This document shows, piece after piece, positions 35,701 to 45,904 of a DNA stretch of 64,000 nt; within the stretch, counting starts at the first letter, position 1; every line of letters begins with the position of its first letter. The translations under genes and the position numbers were made by a program. The stretch covers positions 154,029,048 to 154,093,047 of the forward strand of contig NC_081407.1 of the NCBI RefSeq assembly GCF_030272615.1. The letters run 5' to 3'. Below the pieces are notes generated by a model. It saw nothing but the letters and a program-made list of their open reading frames with translations. It searched no databases and was not told the DNA's origin. Origin of the DNA: Cryptomeria japonica (taxonomy: Eukaryota; Streptophyta; Pinopsida; Cupressales; Cupressaceae).

Positions 35701-36026
35701 TTGGGAAATTTAGGAATGCAGAGGATTTCAGTAAATCCTAGGGTTTCAATAATTTTATGTTCCGGTTTCACTTTTCCGGAATTATCACATATGACATATT
35801 TATACATTGTTTTGATCTCTTCGTCTCCCAATTCCTCTATGTTGCAGTGAATGTAAATTCTGGGGTCTTTAGCATAGACAACTCCTTTTGGTATTTGAGA
35901 GAAAGCACCTATATTGTCATCTTTCTTTGCTACCTCGGGAACTATTTGAAATATGGGCCTAGGGTATTTTATAACCTTAACTACAATAGGGTTTGCTATA
36001 TATTCAAGTGCAGAGGTGGATGCCAT
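32729..36026 (-). pseudogene. Element B ORF2: long protein of unknown function, decayed
   Basis: Starts MASTSALEYIANPIVV at 36026. One frame runs to about 34500 with stops near 35289, 35230 and 34858; the frame then changes, the second frame runs to about 32920 with further stops, and a last change leads to 32914-32729. In order: an N-terminal globular region with HGEFLWLDAIHKITKEAMKA and ITGLPS; FISMILGYKETHANKL; a conserved DKYKDDICFVIKEDE stretch shared with element A; a Lys/Pro-rich basic region (KKTPPKKKLTPKKKKR); the acidic SMDVEDVNPN; and a C-terminal part (33600-32729) rich in Glu, Lys and Leu that looks like coiled coil. No catalytic triad is recognisable. The ITGLPS-type segment loosely recalls plant transposon-associated proteins; this is from memory and unproven. 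Confidence 0.7.
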
Positions 36027-36332
36027 GATGATAAATACCTTTTTCTATCTTGGATGGATTGATTGCTTGAAGTGCTTCACCTCTTTGCTTGGAATTCCTT
36101 AGCTTTGCAAATTTCACGCTCTATGAATATTTGAAATCATGGTGAAATGAAATAGAGCCAACACCACAAATTTATAGTGTTTATTTGCCATCTACCACAT
36201 TTAATGCATGCCGGTTAAGTATTCACTTAACATTGTCTGCCGGTAATGATGTAATTTCCAACTTCTCATCTCTAACCGAGGGAATAATAGCACATGTCTC
36301 ATTAGATTGACAAACCCTCAAGGAAACTTTCT
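36027..36332 (-). other. Spacer between element B ORF1 and ORF2
   Basis: About 300 bp with no sustained frame, mirroring the ORF1/ORF2 spacer in element A. No promoter motif that I would trust. Confidence 0.4.
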
Positions 36333-37490
36333 TCAATTTGATGAAGAACTTCCTGCTGGTGGAGCACTACTTTGTCCTGCCGGTGAAGCATCACTTTGTC
36401 TTGCCGGTGAAGCATTGATTGGTTCTACAGGTGGAGGAGTATTCCCAACATTTAGATCATCTTTTCTAATCCATTTTTTTGAGAATTATTGCTTAACCTC
36501 TTCAACTTTTTCTTTACCTTTCAAGCTAGAGCTTTTGTTGTCTGTCGGTGATCCTTTACTTCTATAGAATTTTGCAATATGCCCAATCTTGTTACATGCA
36601 TAACAAGTCACATTATTCTTCTGAATAGCTTTCCCATAACCTATACCAGTTTGTGTTCTGCATTGATTAGATAAATGTCCAAATCTTCCACAAACATAAC
36701 ATCTCACATTCATTCTGCAATTTTTAGAGTTGTGACCAACTTTGTTGCATTTTGAACATTGACCAGTGGGTGTGTTGATATTTTGATAATTTCTAGATCT
36801 ACATTCATTTGCTCTATGACCATACTTATTACAGTTAAAGCATTTTCCATTGAATTTATAAGCATTAGGTTGCCTTACCGGTTTGCTGTGATCCTGTGTG
36901 TTTGCAGTAACGAAGCTTTCACCAACTTCAAAGCCAATTCCAAAAGTGTTGCCTTTAGGTTTTTGATTCTTCAGCAAGTTACCAAGTTCCTCTGAGCTTT
37001 TCTTGAATTTTTCTATATGTTGATTTGTAGTTTCTAGTTCTCTTTCTAAGACTTCTTTCTACCTCATCAGTTCATTGGAGTCATTATGAGTGTGCATCAG
37101 ATCTGTCTTCAATAAATCATTTTCATAGCTAAGTCTTGTGTTCTCATTTGCTGCATCACTTAGTCTTCTGGTCAATTCTTCTTCATTCTTCTTCCTATCT
37201 TCAATTTCTTTACAAAATCTCATAGTCATATCCTACATCTCATTCTTTGTTGTTATGTTCTCCAGTTTCAACTTGCTTAACATATCATTAAGTGATTCCT
37301 TTTCATCATTCTCATTTTGCATCTTTTCACAAAGTTCTCTTCTCTTATTTCTTGCAATAGTAAGATTCTCTTGAAGTGCTTGAATGATATCTCGAGCTGC
37401 TTTTAGATCATCTTCTAGTTTGATATTTTTCAATTTCTCTGTATCATAGTTTGAAAGAGCTACTTCAAGTTGCTTCATCAGATTTTCCAT
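36333..37490 (-). pseudogene. Element B ORF1: coiled-coil protein with four CCHC knuckles
   Basis: 386 codons including the stop, in one frame from the ATG at 37490 (MENLMKQLEVALSNYD) to the TGA at 36333, interrupted by three stops (near 37231, 37061 and 36484). First half: heptad-like Leu/Glu/Lys sequence. Then knuckles CFNCNKYGHRANEC, CSKCNKVGHNSKNC, CYVCGRFGHLSNQC and CYACNKIGHIAKFY; the last has lost its final Cys to Tyr. The tail after the third stop is Pro/Ala/Ser-rich (SPARQSDASPAGQSSAPPAG). Read as a nucleocapsid-like, RNA-binding gag substitute; there is no classical Copia or Gypsy capsid pattern. It corresponds to 4356-3088 in element A. Confidence 0.82.
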
Positions 37491-37547
37491 TTTTACCGGT
37501 GTCAAGATCTTCCTCAAGTTGTTAGGCTTCTGAAAATAGAGGACCGA

Positions 37548-37559
37548 GCTCTGATACCA
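37548..37559 (-). promoter_or_regulatory. Primer-binding site (initiator Met tRNA), element B
   Basis: TGGTATCAGAGC on the minus strand, 2 bp from the LTR end at 37562. Confidence 0.92.
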
Positions 37560-37561
37560 AT

Positions 37562-38379
37562 TGTTAGGATTCCCATAGATACTGAGAGGGGGGGGTGAAT
37601 CGGTATCTAACTGGTGATTTGAATTTCTTAACTTAAAACATGTAGAACATATTATAACAATATATCGGTATGCAAGAAATAATGTAATAAACAAAATTAA
37701 AAGCATCCACATGAAAAGCACACCATGACACAAGAATTTAATGAGGAAACCCAGTATGGGAAAAACCTCATTGGGATTTGTGACCCACAATATTCACTTA
37801 GTGGCCAATAAGAGAATATTACTTACAAACAGGGGCCTGCACATGCAGGAAGGCCAACTGCCTAGAGCTCACTGCTCAATGGGAAGTCTCACTGAATTAC
37901 AATGTGGATTATATAAATCCAATGTCTTTTATTGCTTTACAATAGCATCTATAATGCCAAATCCAGTACCGGTTTCTGCTTTGTTCTTTACATAAAACCT
38001 TTAACCTATATTTCGCATAATAGGTCTGCCTAATATCTTCTCCTTTTTCACTTCCTTTTCTTCACTTACAAAATGTCTACAATGATCTCTCTTATATATA
38101 AGAGTCATTTTATAGCTTTCCAAGTCGGCTTACAAAGTTTTTACAATAATAAAAAAAATATAATATATCAAAAATCCTGTCAGCCTCTGCATCGTTAAGC
38201 TTCCTTTCTCTATGCTAGTGTCAGTGGTCTGAGTGTCGACGTAGAGTGTGATCTGTTGATGCTAGTGAACTATCTTGTCAGTGTAATGCCTTGTCAGTTC
38301 CATAGGATTGTAAGGTTGCCATCAATGACAAAACCTTCAATCACCTACAATGTCTCATTGGAGTGTGCATATGCCAACA
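37562..38379 (-). repeat. 5' LTR of element B (818 bp)
   Basis: Minus strand begins TGTTGGCATATGCACA and ends ATCCTAACA. It contains the GAGGGGGGGGTGAATC terminus near the PBS side. TATATATAAGAG (plus) at about 38093 is the nearest TATA-like word on the complementary strand; the promoter itself cannot be assigned with confidence. Confidence 0.9.
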
Positions 38380-38414
38380 TTGACATCAATGACAACACTT
38401 AACCAAATCCAACA
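38380..38414 (-). repeat. Distal end of the Copia 5' LTR (other part at 30590-31728)
   Basis: Follows element B after the TTGAC duplication. On the minus strand it reads TGTTGGATTTGGTTAAGTGT, a normal LTR start. A second TGTTGG start 11 bp further (38425) is an alternative end. Confidence 0.65.
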
Positions 38415-38489
38415 TATTTCCAACAATCAATGTAGGAGTAATGTATCTCAGTCCTACAATTTTTTTTCAAATTTATTGTTTAATGTAAA

Positions 38490-38870
38490 TGTGAAATGCT
38501 ATCAGTGTCAAAGCAAAAGTAAGTTATGTCAACCTTGGAACCAAGACTCAATATTGATCAGAAAATAACAACATAGAGCAAGAAAGAATCAAAAAAAGTC
38601 TGGGTAGAAAAAGAAAATGACAAGGCTGAGTCAAGTTTGATTGTCCAAACTGCCCTACATGTAGAAAGAAAGAATCTATGGGTAGTAGATAGTGGTTGCT
38701 CCAACCACATGACCAGTGACAAGAAAAAGTTTGTAAATCTTGAAGATTGGAATGGAGGCTCAGTGAGGTTTGCAGACAATTCATCCATCAAAATAAAAGG
38801 CACAGGTACTCTTAATATTGATGGCAAGCTAAAAGCACATGATGTATACTATGGGACAAGTTGGTGATAG
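38490..38870 (+). pseudogene. Copia zinc-knuckle relic and aspartic protease (plus strand)
   Basis: KCYQCQSKSKLCQPW at about 38496 is a knuckle that has lost the Gly-His part. The protease block NLWVVDSGCSNHMTSDKKKF (about 38670-38728) keeps the D-S-G site and is followed by VRFADNSSIKIKGTGTL and AHDVYYGT. The frame ends at a TGA at 38865. Confidence 0.85.
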
Positions 38871-38874
38871 CTAG

Positions 38875-39625
38875 CCCTGATATAGAAGGTTAGGACACAT
38901 TAGTTTTGACAATTTGGTCAAAGTAAGAAAGAAAGGATATGTACGACACATACCACAAAATATCAAACCTACAATTACCTTATATGATGAGTTCCAAAGA
39001 GGGAAACAAACTAAAGTAAGCTTCAAGACTAAAGAATAATCAACTACAAGGCTACTAGAACTTGTTCAAATTGACTTGTGTGGGCCAACTAGGACAAGAG
39101 AACTAGATTGGAGAAAAATATTTTATGCTACTTATTGATGACTTTTCAGGAATGAAATGGGTCACCTTCTTGCAAGATAAGTCACAAGCCTTTGAAAGGT
39201 TCAAAATCTTCAGAAAAATGGTTGAAAAAGAAAGTGGATACAAGCTAAAATATTTGAGATCAGACCATGGAGGTGAGTTCACATCAAATAAATTTGAAGA
39301 TTACTGTGAGAGGCATGGAATCAGAAGACAATATTCAACCCCCATGACATCACAACAAAATGGTGTTGTGGAAAGGAAAAATATGAGAATAAAAGAGATG
39401 GAAAGAACAATTTTGAATGAATCCAACCTACTTGATGTTTATTGGAAAGAGGAAGTTCACACATTTGTATACACCTTCCAAAAAGTACAACTAAGAGTGA
39501 ATAGAAGAATGATACCTTATGAGTTATGGTATTATAGAAAACCCTCAGTCAAGTACTTCAAGGTGTTTTGTATCAGATGTTATATCAAAGGAGATGAAGA
39601 TGGATTAGGTAGCTTTGAATACTGA
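38875..39625 (+). pseudogene. Copia integrase (plus strand), decayed
   Basis: RLGHISFDNLVKV (zinc-binding His region) near 38890, then IDLCGPTRTRE (first Asp), MLLIDDFSGMKWVTFLQDK, YLRSDHGGEFTS (second Asp) and NGVVERKNMRIKEMERTIL (Glu). The C-terminal block PYELWYYRKPSVKYFKVF follows. Stops at about 39038, 39138-side frame break and 39623. All three DDE residues remain. Confidence 0.88.
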
Positions 39626-40312
39626 AGTGATGAAGGTATCTTCTTAGGCTACTATACTCACAGAAAGGCCTACAAGTGTTTCATCAAGAGGCTAAAGAAG
39701 GTGGTTGAAAGTGTTCATGTGAGAATTGATGAAGATCTACATAAAGGTAAACAAACCACAATAAATCAGACTAAAGAACCATATGCTGAAGATGAAGATC
39801 AATCTGAGAGTGAACATGAAGAAGAAGCACCAAGAAAAGACCCAAACATATATGTGAAAAATAATCACCTTGAAGATAAGATAATTAGCAACATGAATGA
39901 AGGTGTGCAAACAAGAAGAAGGTATGCAATAAATAATGAGCAAGTAAACTTTTGGCTCATGACTAAGATGGAACCCAAGACATATAATAAGGCCAACAAG
40001 AGTGAGAAGTGGATGAATGCAATGGAATAAGAGCTACAACAGATTGAGAAGAACATAACATGGGAATTGGTTCCTAGACCTGCTGATAAGAATGTCATTG
40101 GGACTAAATGGGTCTATGGGAACAAGATTAATGAAGAAGGAAAAGTGATAAGGAACAAAGCAAGGCTTGTGTGCAAGGGTTATTATCAAGTTGAAGGGAT
40201 AGACTTTGATGAGACATTTGCACTAGTTTCAAGAATTGAAGCAATTAGAATGTTCCTGGCATTCTCAGCTGATAAAAGATACAAAGTAGTATTCATCATA
40301 TCCCGCACAGGT
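39626..40312 (+). pseudogene. Copia integrase tail, linker and start of RT (plus strand)
   Basis: GIFLGYYTHRKAYKCF (integrase C-terminus) near 39632, an acidic linker with DEDQSESEHEEEAP, then EKNITWELVPRPADKNVIG, TKWVYGNKINEEGKVI, RNKARLVCKGYYQVEGIDFD and SRIEAIRMFLAFSADK, which is the start of Copia RT. Sequence identity to Copia ends at about 40312, well before the VDD box. One stop at 40028. Confidence 0.85.
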
Positions 40313-40315
40313 TAA

Positions 40316-41885
40316 GGAGCTACACAAGGAGCCGTGCGAGCTAACAAGAATGACTGAAGTCACTTGAAGATGCTTACCTCACATGGGTAAGTTGGACATA
40401 GAAATGATGATGTGGGATAATAACGATGGTAGCCTGATAGACACAAAGGTCCATGTGGTAGGTTGACTACTGTTGACCGATGTTGATTGTATAGACTAGA
40501 TGTCCAATTTGAAGAGTTTTATGACACATTTGTATGCCAATAGAGAAGATGGTCGACGAGGGCTGCTGACCAAGGTTGACTATATGACCTATATGAAAAT
40601 TGTTGGCAAGTTTGTGGTCACATTTTGCAAGTCGATAGACTTAGTGGTCCACGTGGTGGTTCATTGAGTTTGACCGAGCATCTTAGATGTCTAATGAGAA
40701 CACTTTGAGGATACAGTTCTATGCCAATATACATGTGGATGATGACCATATGGCTTTGATGGCAGATCTTGACGCCACATATGTAGTCTGATACGTGACT
40801 AGTCTGCATAGGAAGTTGACTCTATTTGACCAAGTGACGTGGAAAAATGAATGGAAGGTGTGGTGAATGCAAAACAAGTGAAATCCAATTATATTGAAGA
40901 GAAGCGGTTGCTTAAAGAGATGGAGATTTCATTAATTACTGAATATAGAAAACCAAGTATAGAGAATAGTCAAAAAATAGTGGAGATGTATTTATTTTAG
41001 GTAGTCGATCCAAGATAAATAATACAATCTAATATTGTGGTGATCACCGAGAGACAAAAGAACTAATTTTTACATGCAATTTTTGAAGGGAAAAACATTC
41101 TCTGATTACTTAGAGAAGTTATTGCTTGTTAGTGGTAGTTGGTTAGTCGAGACAGAGATAGAGAAGGACATAGAAAAAATCTTAGGGAAACTACATGTGA
41201 GTTACTATGTGTGATATGACATAGTATAGTGCAGTTGTGAAGAGAAGAGATAGAAGAAAAGTTGGAGGAGAGTGTGAATTACCGCAAAGAGAAGAAGTGG
41301 AAGCCACAAACAAAAATATAGAGAATAGAGAAGATAGAATACTAAGAAAAGGTGAACCAGAGATAAGGATAAGTAGAGGCAGAGAGAAGAAGATAATCAG
41401 ACAGAGGAAAAAGAGGAAGAACATTAGTAGGCAGAAAAATTCATTTTTAGGTGAGAAATTTGTAAGTGTTACAAAACACATTTGTAACAAGACTTTATCT
41501 TTGCATTGTAAAACTTAATACTATTGTATTTATTTGAGTGGGTGCTGAGAGAAAGGGTAGGTTCTCCTTGAGTAGGTTCTCTAAAATTAGGGGTTGGGGC
41601 TCCTTGAGTTGGTGCTTAGAATCATCAGGGGTTGGTCCCCTGAACATATTGTAAATAGTTTCTTTATTGCGAGACTGGATTGGAGCAATAGACTCTAGTA
41701 GCTATTCTCACTGAGGTTTTTACCATATTGGGTTTTCCTCATAAATTCGGTGTTGTGGTTTAGTTCGTGTGTCTGTGTGTGTGTGTATGTTCTTGATTAA
41801 TTTGCAGTTTCAACATTTGAATACTTAGTTAAAAATTTTAAATACATTGATTCACCCCCCCTCTCAGTGTCCATTTGTGTTCTTC
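40316..41885 (+). repeat. LTR-like stretch, plus orientation
   Basis: About 1.57 kb without coding sequence. Its right end carries GATTCACCCCCCCTCTCAGT (plus strand) at 41850, the reverse complement of the G-run terminus found in the minus-strand LTRs, so it looks like the 3' end of a plus-strand LTR ending near TTCTTCA at 41885. The left boundary is unclear and no PBS follows. It could be a 3' LTR remnant of the neighbouring Copia fragment. A short GT-rich microsatellite lies at 41768-41790. Confidence 0.5.
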
Positions 41886-42002
41886 ACTATAATGCATAGA
41901 GGAATCAATAATATTAAAATAAGTTCTAGGAAAGTGTGAAATTTGACTCCATGTAATTAAAGGAGTACAATTTATGACACTACAATAATAAATATTTGAC
42001 AA

Positions 42003-42210
42003 ATAGATTTTATGGAGCATATTTGAAAAAGTTGCAAGTAGATTTTATGGAGCAACTTTGAAGAAGTTGCAAGTACATGTTATGGAGCAAATTTGAATAA
42101 ATTGTAAATAGATTTTATGGAGTATATACATAGAAGTTCGAAGTAAATTTTATGGAGAAAATTTGAAGTTGTAAATAGATTTTATGGAGTACATATGAAA
42201 AAGTTAAAGC
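42003..42210. repeat. Degenerate minisatellite, six units of about 35 bp
   Basis: AGATTTTATGGAG or close variants recur at about 42005, 42040, 42075, 42110, 42145 and 42177, each followed by A/T-rich sequence and a GAAGTTG-like word. Confidence 0.8.
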
Positions 42211-43131
42211 ATATTTATGAAGGTCACCCATTGAAGAAGCTATATTCAAGAAGAAAAATTTTCAAGTTCACTTGGAGGTTGGTGCCTCCAAATAAAAGAG
42301 ATTAGTGTCTCTTGATAAGTTGGTTCTTAGTGGTGGGGATTGGCTTTTGTAGCATCGTAAATTGTCATTGGGCCAATTTACACCTCATGTTTGTTCCCCT
42401 AATTTAGTGCATCTCTCCCTTCTCTTCTATTCGAGTTTGTTCAGTGCCTTAACTCTAAAGTTTATGCCATGTACACCTACAAATGATCCTGTGGGGCTAT
42501 GTCCTCCTCCTTAGGGCTAATTTGAGGTCCCTGATTAAGGAGGACCAGGGTGCTAGTGCCCTAGTCCTAGGATCAGAGCACCTAGTGCTTTGGTCTCCTT
42601 CAATGGGGCCCATTTTCTAGAGGAGGGTGTGACCTATCATCCCAAAGGGAAATGAAATTGGTGGCTCTTTGTGACTGTTGGAGGTCAGCCTAATGGATAA
42701 ATTGACCTAGATCCTCATATATTGTAGACACTTAAATTTGAATAATTAATTTAATCAAATTTAATCCCTTAGTTGCTTATGTTAATTAAATATGGCATCC
42801 CATGCCTATTGGATTAATTAATATAATTAATGATGCAATGCCCCTAGCCTATTAATTTTTTTTAATTAGTTAAATTCCTCTTTTAAGTCATTCCTCTATT
42901 AAATAAAGTAAATTCACTTTATTATATTTAATTCATTATCCTTTTTCTTGTATACCTATTAATTAATTCTAACTTAAATTAAATTTGTCACACGTCCCCT
43001 AACCTTTAATCACTTTCTAAGCCAATCCCTATCCTAACCCATGGGTTCTAACCAACCCTATCCTCCCTAACCAACCTTATCCTATCCCATCCTAACCTCT
43101 TCTCCCACATGTGTGCACATTACCTATTTTA
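42211..43131. other. Unassigned AT-rich stretch bordering the LARD array
   Basis: No gene. It ends in a pyrimidine-rich block (about 42985-43110, many CCAACCCTATCC-like words) similar in composition to those at 11.9 and 19.7 kb. TTTTA at 43127-43131 would be one half of the target duplication of the array; the other half is outside the window. Confidence 0.5.
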
Positions 43132-44416
43132 TGTAATGCCCATACCCTGGTCGGACTTTTAAAACCCGTTTAACCTTGATTGACTTCCTATGTGGCATTC
43201 TCAAATGGTAGATTAACCGATATGCAATGTGTAGTTTAGATAATATAAATAAATTGTGCATACTTATTATTGTGCTTTTGCATCGATTTTCGTGTAAATG
43301 CAATTGTTCCCTAACCCTTGAGATAAATCTCGAGCTAACGCCTTCATTGAATATGTATATGTATATGCATGCTTGTAGGAGTTCATGGGTGCAGGAGATT
43401 GCAGGTACAACACCGCTTAGGGCAAGGTTCACCTCCTTTGGAACTTGCAAGGTTGAGTATGCTCTTTCATCTTTTGAATTCGGAATTAGTGGTCATATAA
43501 CGCTCGTCTTGCCTTAGCCATGGTTAGGTGAGCATCGTGCGTGGATTCGTGGAGCTTGCCTTTCATTGGGATGCGTGTCGAGAGATTTGGAGGACTACCT
43601 CGATTTGCGTGCCTTGCACGAGGCAAGTGAGGTTTGTTATCCTAAGTATTAAATTTAAAATTATGATTAAACGTACACATTAGAGATATAGAAATTTAAA
43701 TAGGTAGCTTATTTATACGATTAATCAGTAATTAAAGAGATTTGCTTTAAATTATTATTGTAGCAAGTTTAAGGTATTTAACTGAGGTTAGTGTGCTCAT
43801 TTACGCATTTGTAACTTTTATGCATTTGTAGTCGAGAAATTAGAATAAATTAAACTCTTGCATTAGATTAGTCATTTATTTAAAAATATCGCTTTATTAT
43901 GTTGTAGCGAGTTAATTTAATAGCTAATTTTAAAATAATGAATTTAATGAGATTATGCGTTTTTGGAAAGGAAAAATTTAAAGACATTTGGGGAGATAGC
44001 AATAAATTACGCATTTTCGCATTTGGAGGGAAAAGGGAAAATTATTATTATTTAAAAGAAATTATTTCTTCTTACTTGTATAGTTGATAAAATATAAAAG
44101 TTTGATTTTCAGTAAATTAAATTAAAGTTGAATATGAAATAGAAGCTTTTAAATTTTAAAAGAAAAATGAACAAGGAGGGAATGAATGATTCCCATTTGG
44201 ATTTTCATTTATTGTATTTTAGAAATAAAACCCTAAATTCGAAATTGAAATTAGGGCAAAATTAGGGCTTTTTCTTTTAACCTAGTTTTGGGAGACATTT
44301 TGGGGGTTCTTGGTTTTGGGAGTTTTTTTTGAAAGAAAAATGGAAGATTTGGATTGGAGCAGCAGAATGGGAAGCTTTTCATCAAGATTCATGCCTGGAA
44401 ATTGCATTTTGAGGTA

Positions 44417-44428
44417 GGATTCGAATCC
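44417..44428. repeat. GGATTCGAATCC palindrome in LTR 1
   Basis: Perfect 12-bp palindrome in a larger imperfect inverted repeat (AGGTA ... TACCT). It recurs in LTR 2 (53200-53211) and LTR 3 (61984-61995). It resembles a tRNA T-arm/B-box (GGTTCGAATCC) by sequence, but no tRNA surrounds it. Confidence 0.7.
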
Positions 44429-44882
44429 ACTACCTTATTTATTTGTTGAATACAAAAAGAAATAGTCTTATCCATGAATGATTTGGGGTTAGTTTCCAGA
44501 TTACTTTCAATCTAGTTGTTCTTGAATCAAACCCTCGTTGCTTGATGGATTTTGTGATTTCTAACTTGTTAGAAAATTTTCTCCCATAATGGAGATTTTG
44601 GTGTAATTCTGGAAATTTATTATATGACTGCAAAATGGGGTTTTATTTTGTTTACATCTTCATTTTGGGTGTTTTGTTTCATGATAAAAAAAAAAAACAA
44701 AAAAAGAGGATTGCTGGAAAACGTTTTTTTTTAACCCCTGTCTGTGAGACTGTGAGTTAAGCTTCTGCAAATAGTTATTTTTTTTATGACTGTTATTTCT
44801 GTTTGTTTCCATAGCAAATATATTTTAAAGACAAAATTTTTTTTTTTTAAAAAAAAGGGGTTTATTGCCCCCCCACGGCATT

Positions 44883-44977
44883 GCTACCAGTTGGTAGCGA
44901 TCTGCTACCAAATGGTAGCAGCGCTACCTTTGGTAGCGCCCTGCTACCATTTGGTAGCAGCGCTACCAAAAGGTAGC
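44883..44977. repeat. Five consecutive GCTACC/GGTAGC inverted repeats, LTR 1
   Basis: Five hairpin units in 95 bp: GCTACCAGTTGGTAGC, GCTACCAAATGGTAGC, GCTACCTTTGGTAGC, GCTACCATTTGGTAGC and GCTACCAAAAGGTAGC. Each has a 6-bp stem and a 3-4 nt loop, and arms of neighbouring units can also pair. Confidence 0.95.
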
Positions 44978-44996
44978 TAGGCTGCCAACAATGGGG

Positions 44997-45030
44997 GAGG
45001 GCCCACGTGGATGTCCACGTGGGTACCCTC
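44997..45030. promoter_or_regulatory. G-box palindrome in LTR 1
   Basis: CCCACGTGGA-TG-TCCACGTGGG with flanking GAGGG/CCCTC arms forms a long inverted repeat containing two CACGTG G-boxes. In plants CACGTG is a binding core for bZIP and bHLH factors; a regulatory role here is inferred, not shown. Confidence 0.75.
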
Positions 45031-45904
45031 TCCCCTCTCTTTTTTTTTTTTGAAATTAAAAAAATACAGTTTATGTTATTGTTTTATTTAACTATTATTA
45101 TTTTATTTTAAATAATTTGTTTTCTTAAGAAAAAAGGGGGTTCAGTCTAATGGATTTATAATTATTAATTGTTTATTATTTTATGTAATATGTTTAGAAA
45201 AACAAAGGGAGATATATATGCATGTCACATAAAAGAGAAGAATTCAGATTTATTTAGTGAACTAAAAAGAAAATTTAGTATAAGGGATTTACTTTTAATT
45301 CCTTGATAATATTCAATTTTAAATTCAGTTCTTATCCTATTAATCTTGGATTATAAATTAATATATATATGGACCTTAGGGAATCAACTTTAGTAAACCC
45401 ATACTTGAATACAAGTTTCTTTTAAACTTCATATTGGTCCCAGCATACTCAAGTTAACTCTTATTTTTTTTATGGTCTAAATAGTCATGGTGGACCAAAA
45501 CGAATTTTTGAATAAAAGTTAAATTATCAAATCCGTAAACTTGTTCGACATTAGTGGTTAGACAGATATGGTAAACGCACACCTCTTCCGGATTATGCTT
45601 ACGTAGGTTTAAATTTTTCTATAATAGAAGTTGGTGATGGAATGGCAAGACTTGTCATGATAGTGGATGGTTATATGTCGGTTTAACCCCCTTAGTTAGG
45701 CTACCGTCAAGCAATAGAATCTAGTTTTGTTGTTTTCCTCTGGTTATAATTCAATTTGACCCGCTTTTAAAAGGGATCACTGTGTAATAAGCAATCGAAA
45801 TAGATGTTGAATAGTGTAGGTGTTCGCCTAAACGGCAAAGTTGTAAAGACATGTAACTATGTATTCCTGACAATATAATACCAAAGGGGTCTTGCAGTTG
45901 AGCA

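Larger units (their letters stand above)
31729..38379 (-). mobile_element. Element B: complete pol-less LTR element, 6.65 kb, TSD TTGAC
   Basis: Two LTRs (31729-32529 and 37562-38379), an initiator-Met PBS (37559-37548), a polypurine tract (32541-32530) and a TTGAC duplication at 31724-31728 and 38380-38384 define a whole element. The internal 5 kb encodes ORF1 (coiled coil and four CCHC knuckles) and a roughly 1,100-codon ORF2, but no protease, integrase, RT or RNase H. The plan equals that of element A. Both ORFs carry stops or frame changes, so the copy is dead, and mobilisation must have used proteins from elsewhere. Confidence 0.92.
25746..38414 (-). mobile_element. Copia LTR retrotransposon, 3'-truncated, carrying two nested insertions
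   Basis: Minus-strand order from high to low coordinates: 5' LTR (38414-38380 and 31728-30590, split), initiator-Met PBS (30587-30576), gag (from 30534), zinc knuckle, protease, integrase, RT and the start of the RT/RNase H connection, ending at about 25746. The gag-protease-integrase-RT order is the Copia (Pseudoviridae) order. A solo LTR interrupts gag and element B interrupts the 5' LTR. The 3' LTR and most of RNase H are absent. Roughly one stop per 100-200 codons indicates decay but moderate age. Confidence 0.85.
38426..40312 (+). mobile_element. Plus-strand Copia fragment
   Basis: Runs knuckle, protease, integrase and start of RT, in the order expected for Copia but without gag N-terminus, LTRs or RT core. 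It abuts the minus-strand Copia 5' LTR on the left and stops abruptly at about 40312. The two Copia copies belong to related lineages (shared DLCGPTRT, NKARLVCKGY and VDSGCS-HMT blocks) but are clearly different sequences. Confidence 0.85.

Noticed and set aside
37491-37790. N-terminal extension of element B ORF1 into the LTR
   Set aside because: The open reading continues through the PBS and LTR by chance; the first Met after the PBS in a coiled-coil context is at 37490.
44417-44428. Possible tRNA gene (GGATTCGAATCC resembles a T-arm/B-box)
   Set aside because: No matching A-box, anticodon arm or acceptor stem around it; it is a symmetric palindrome.
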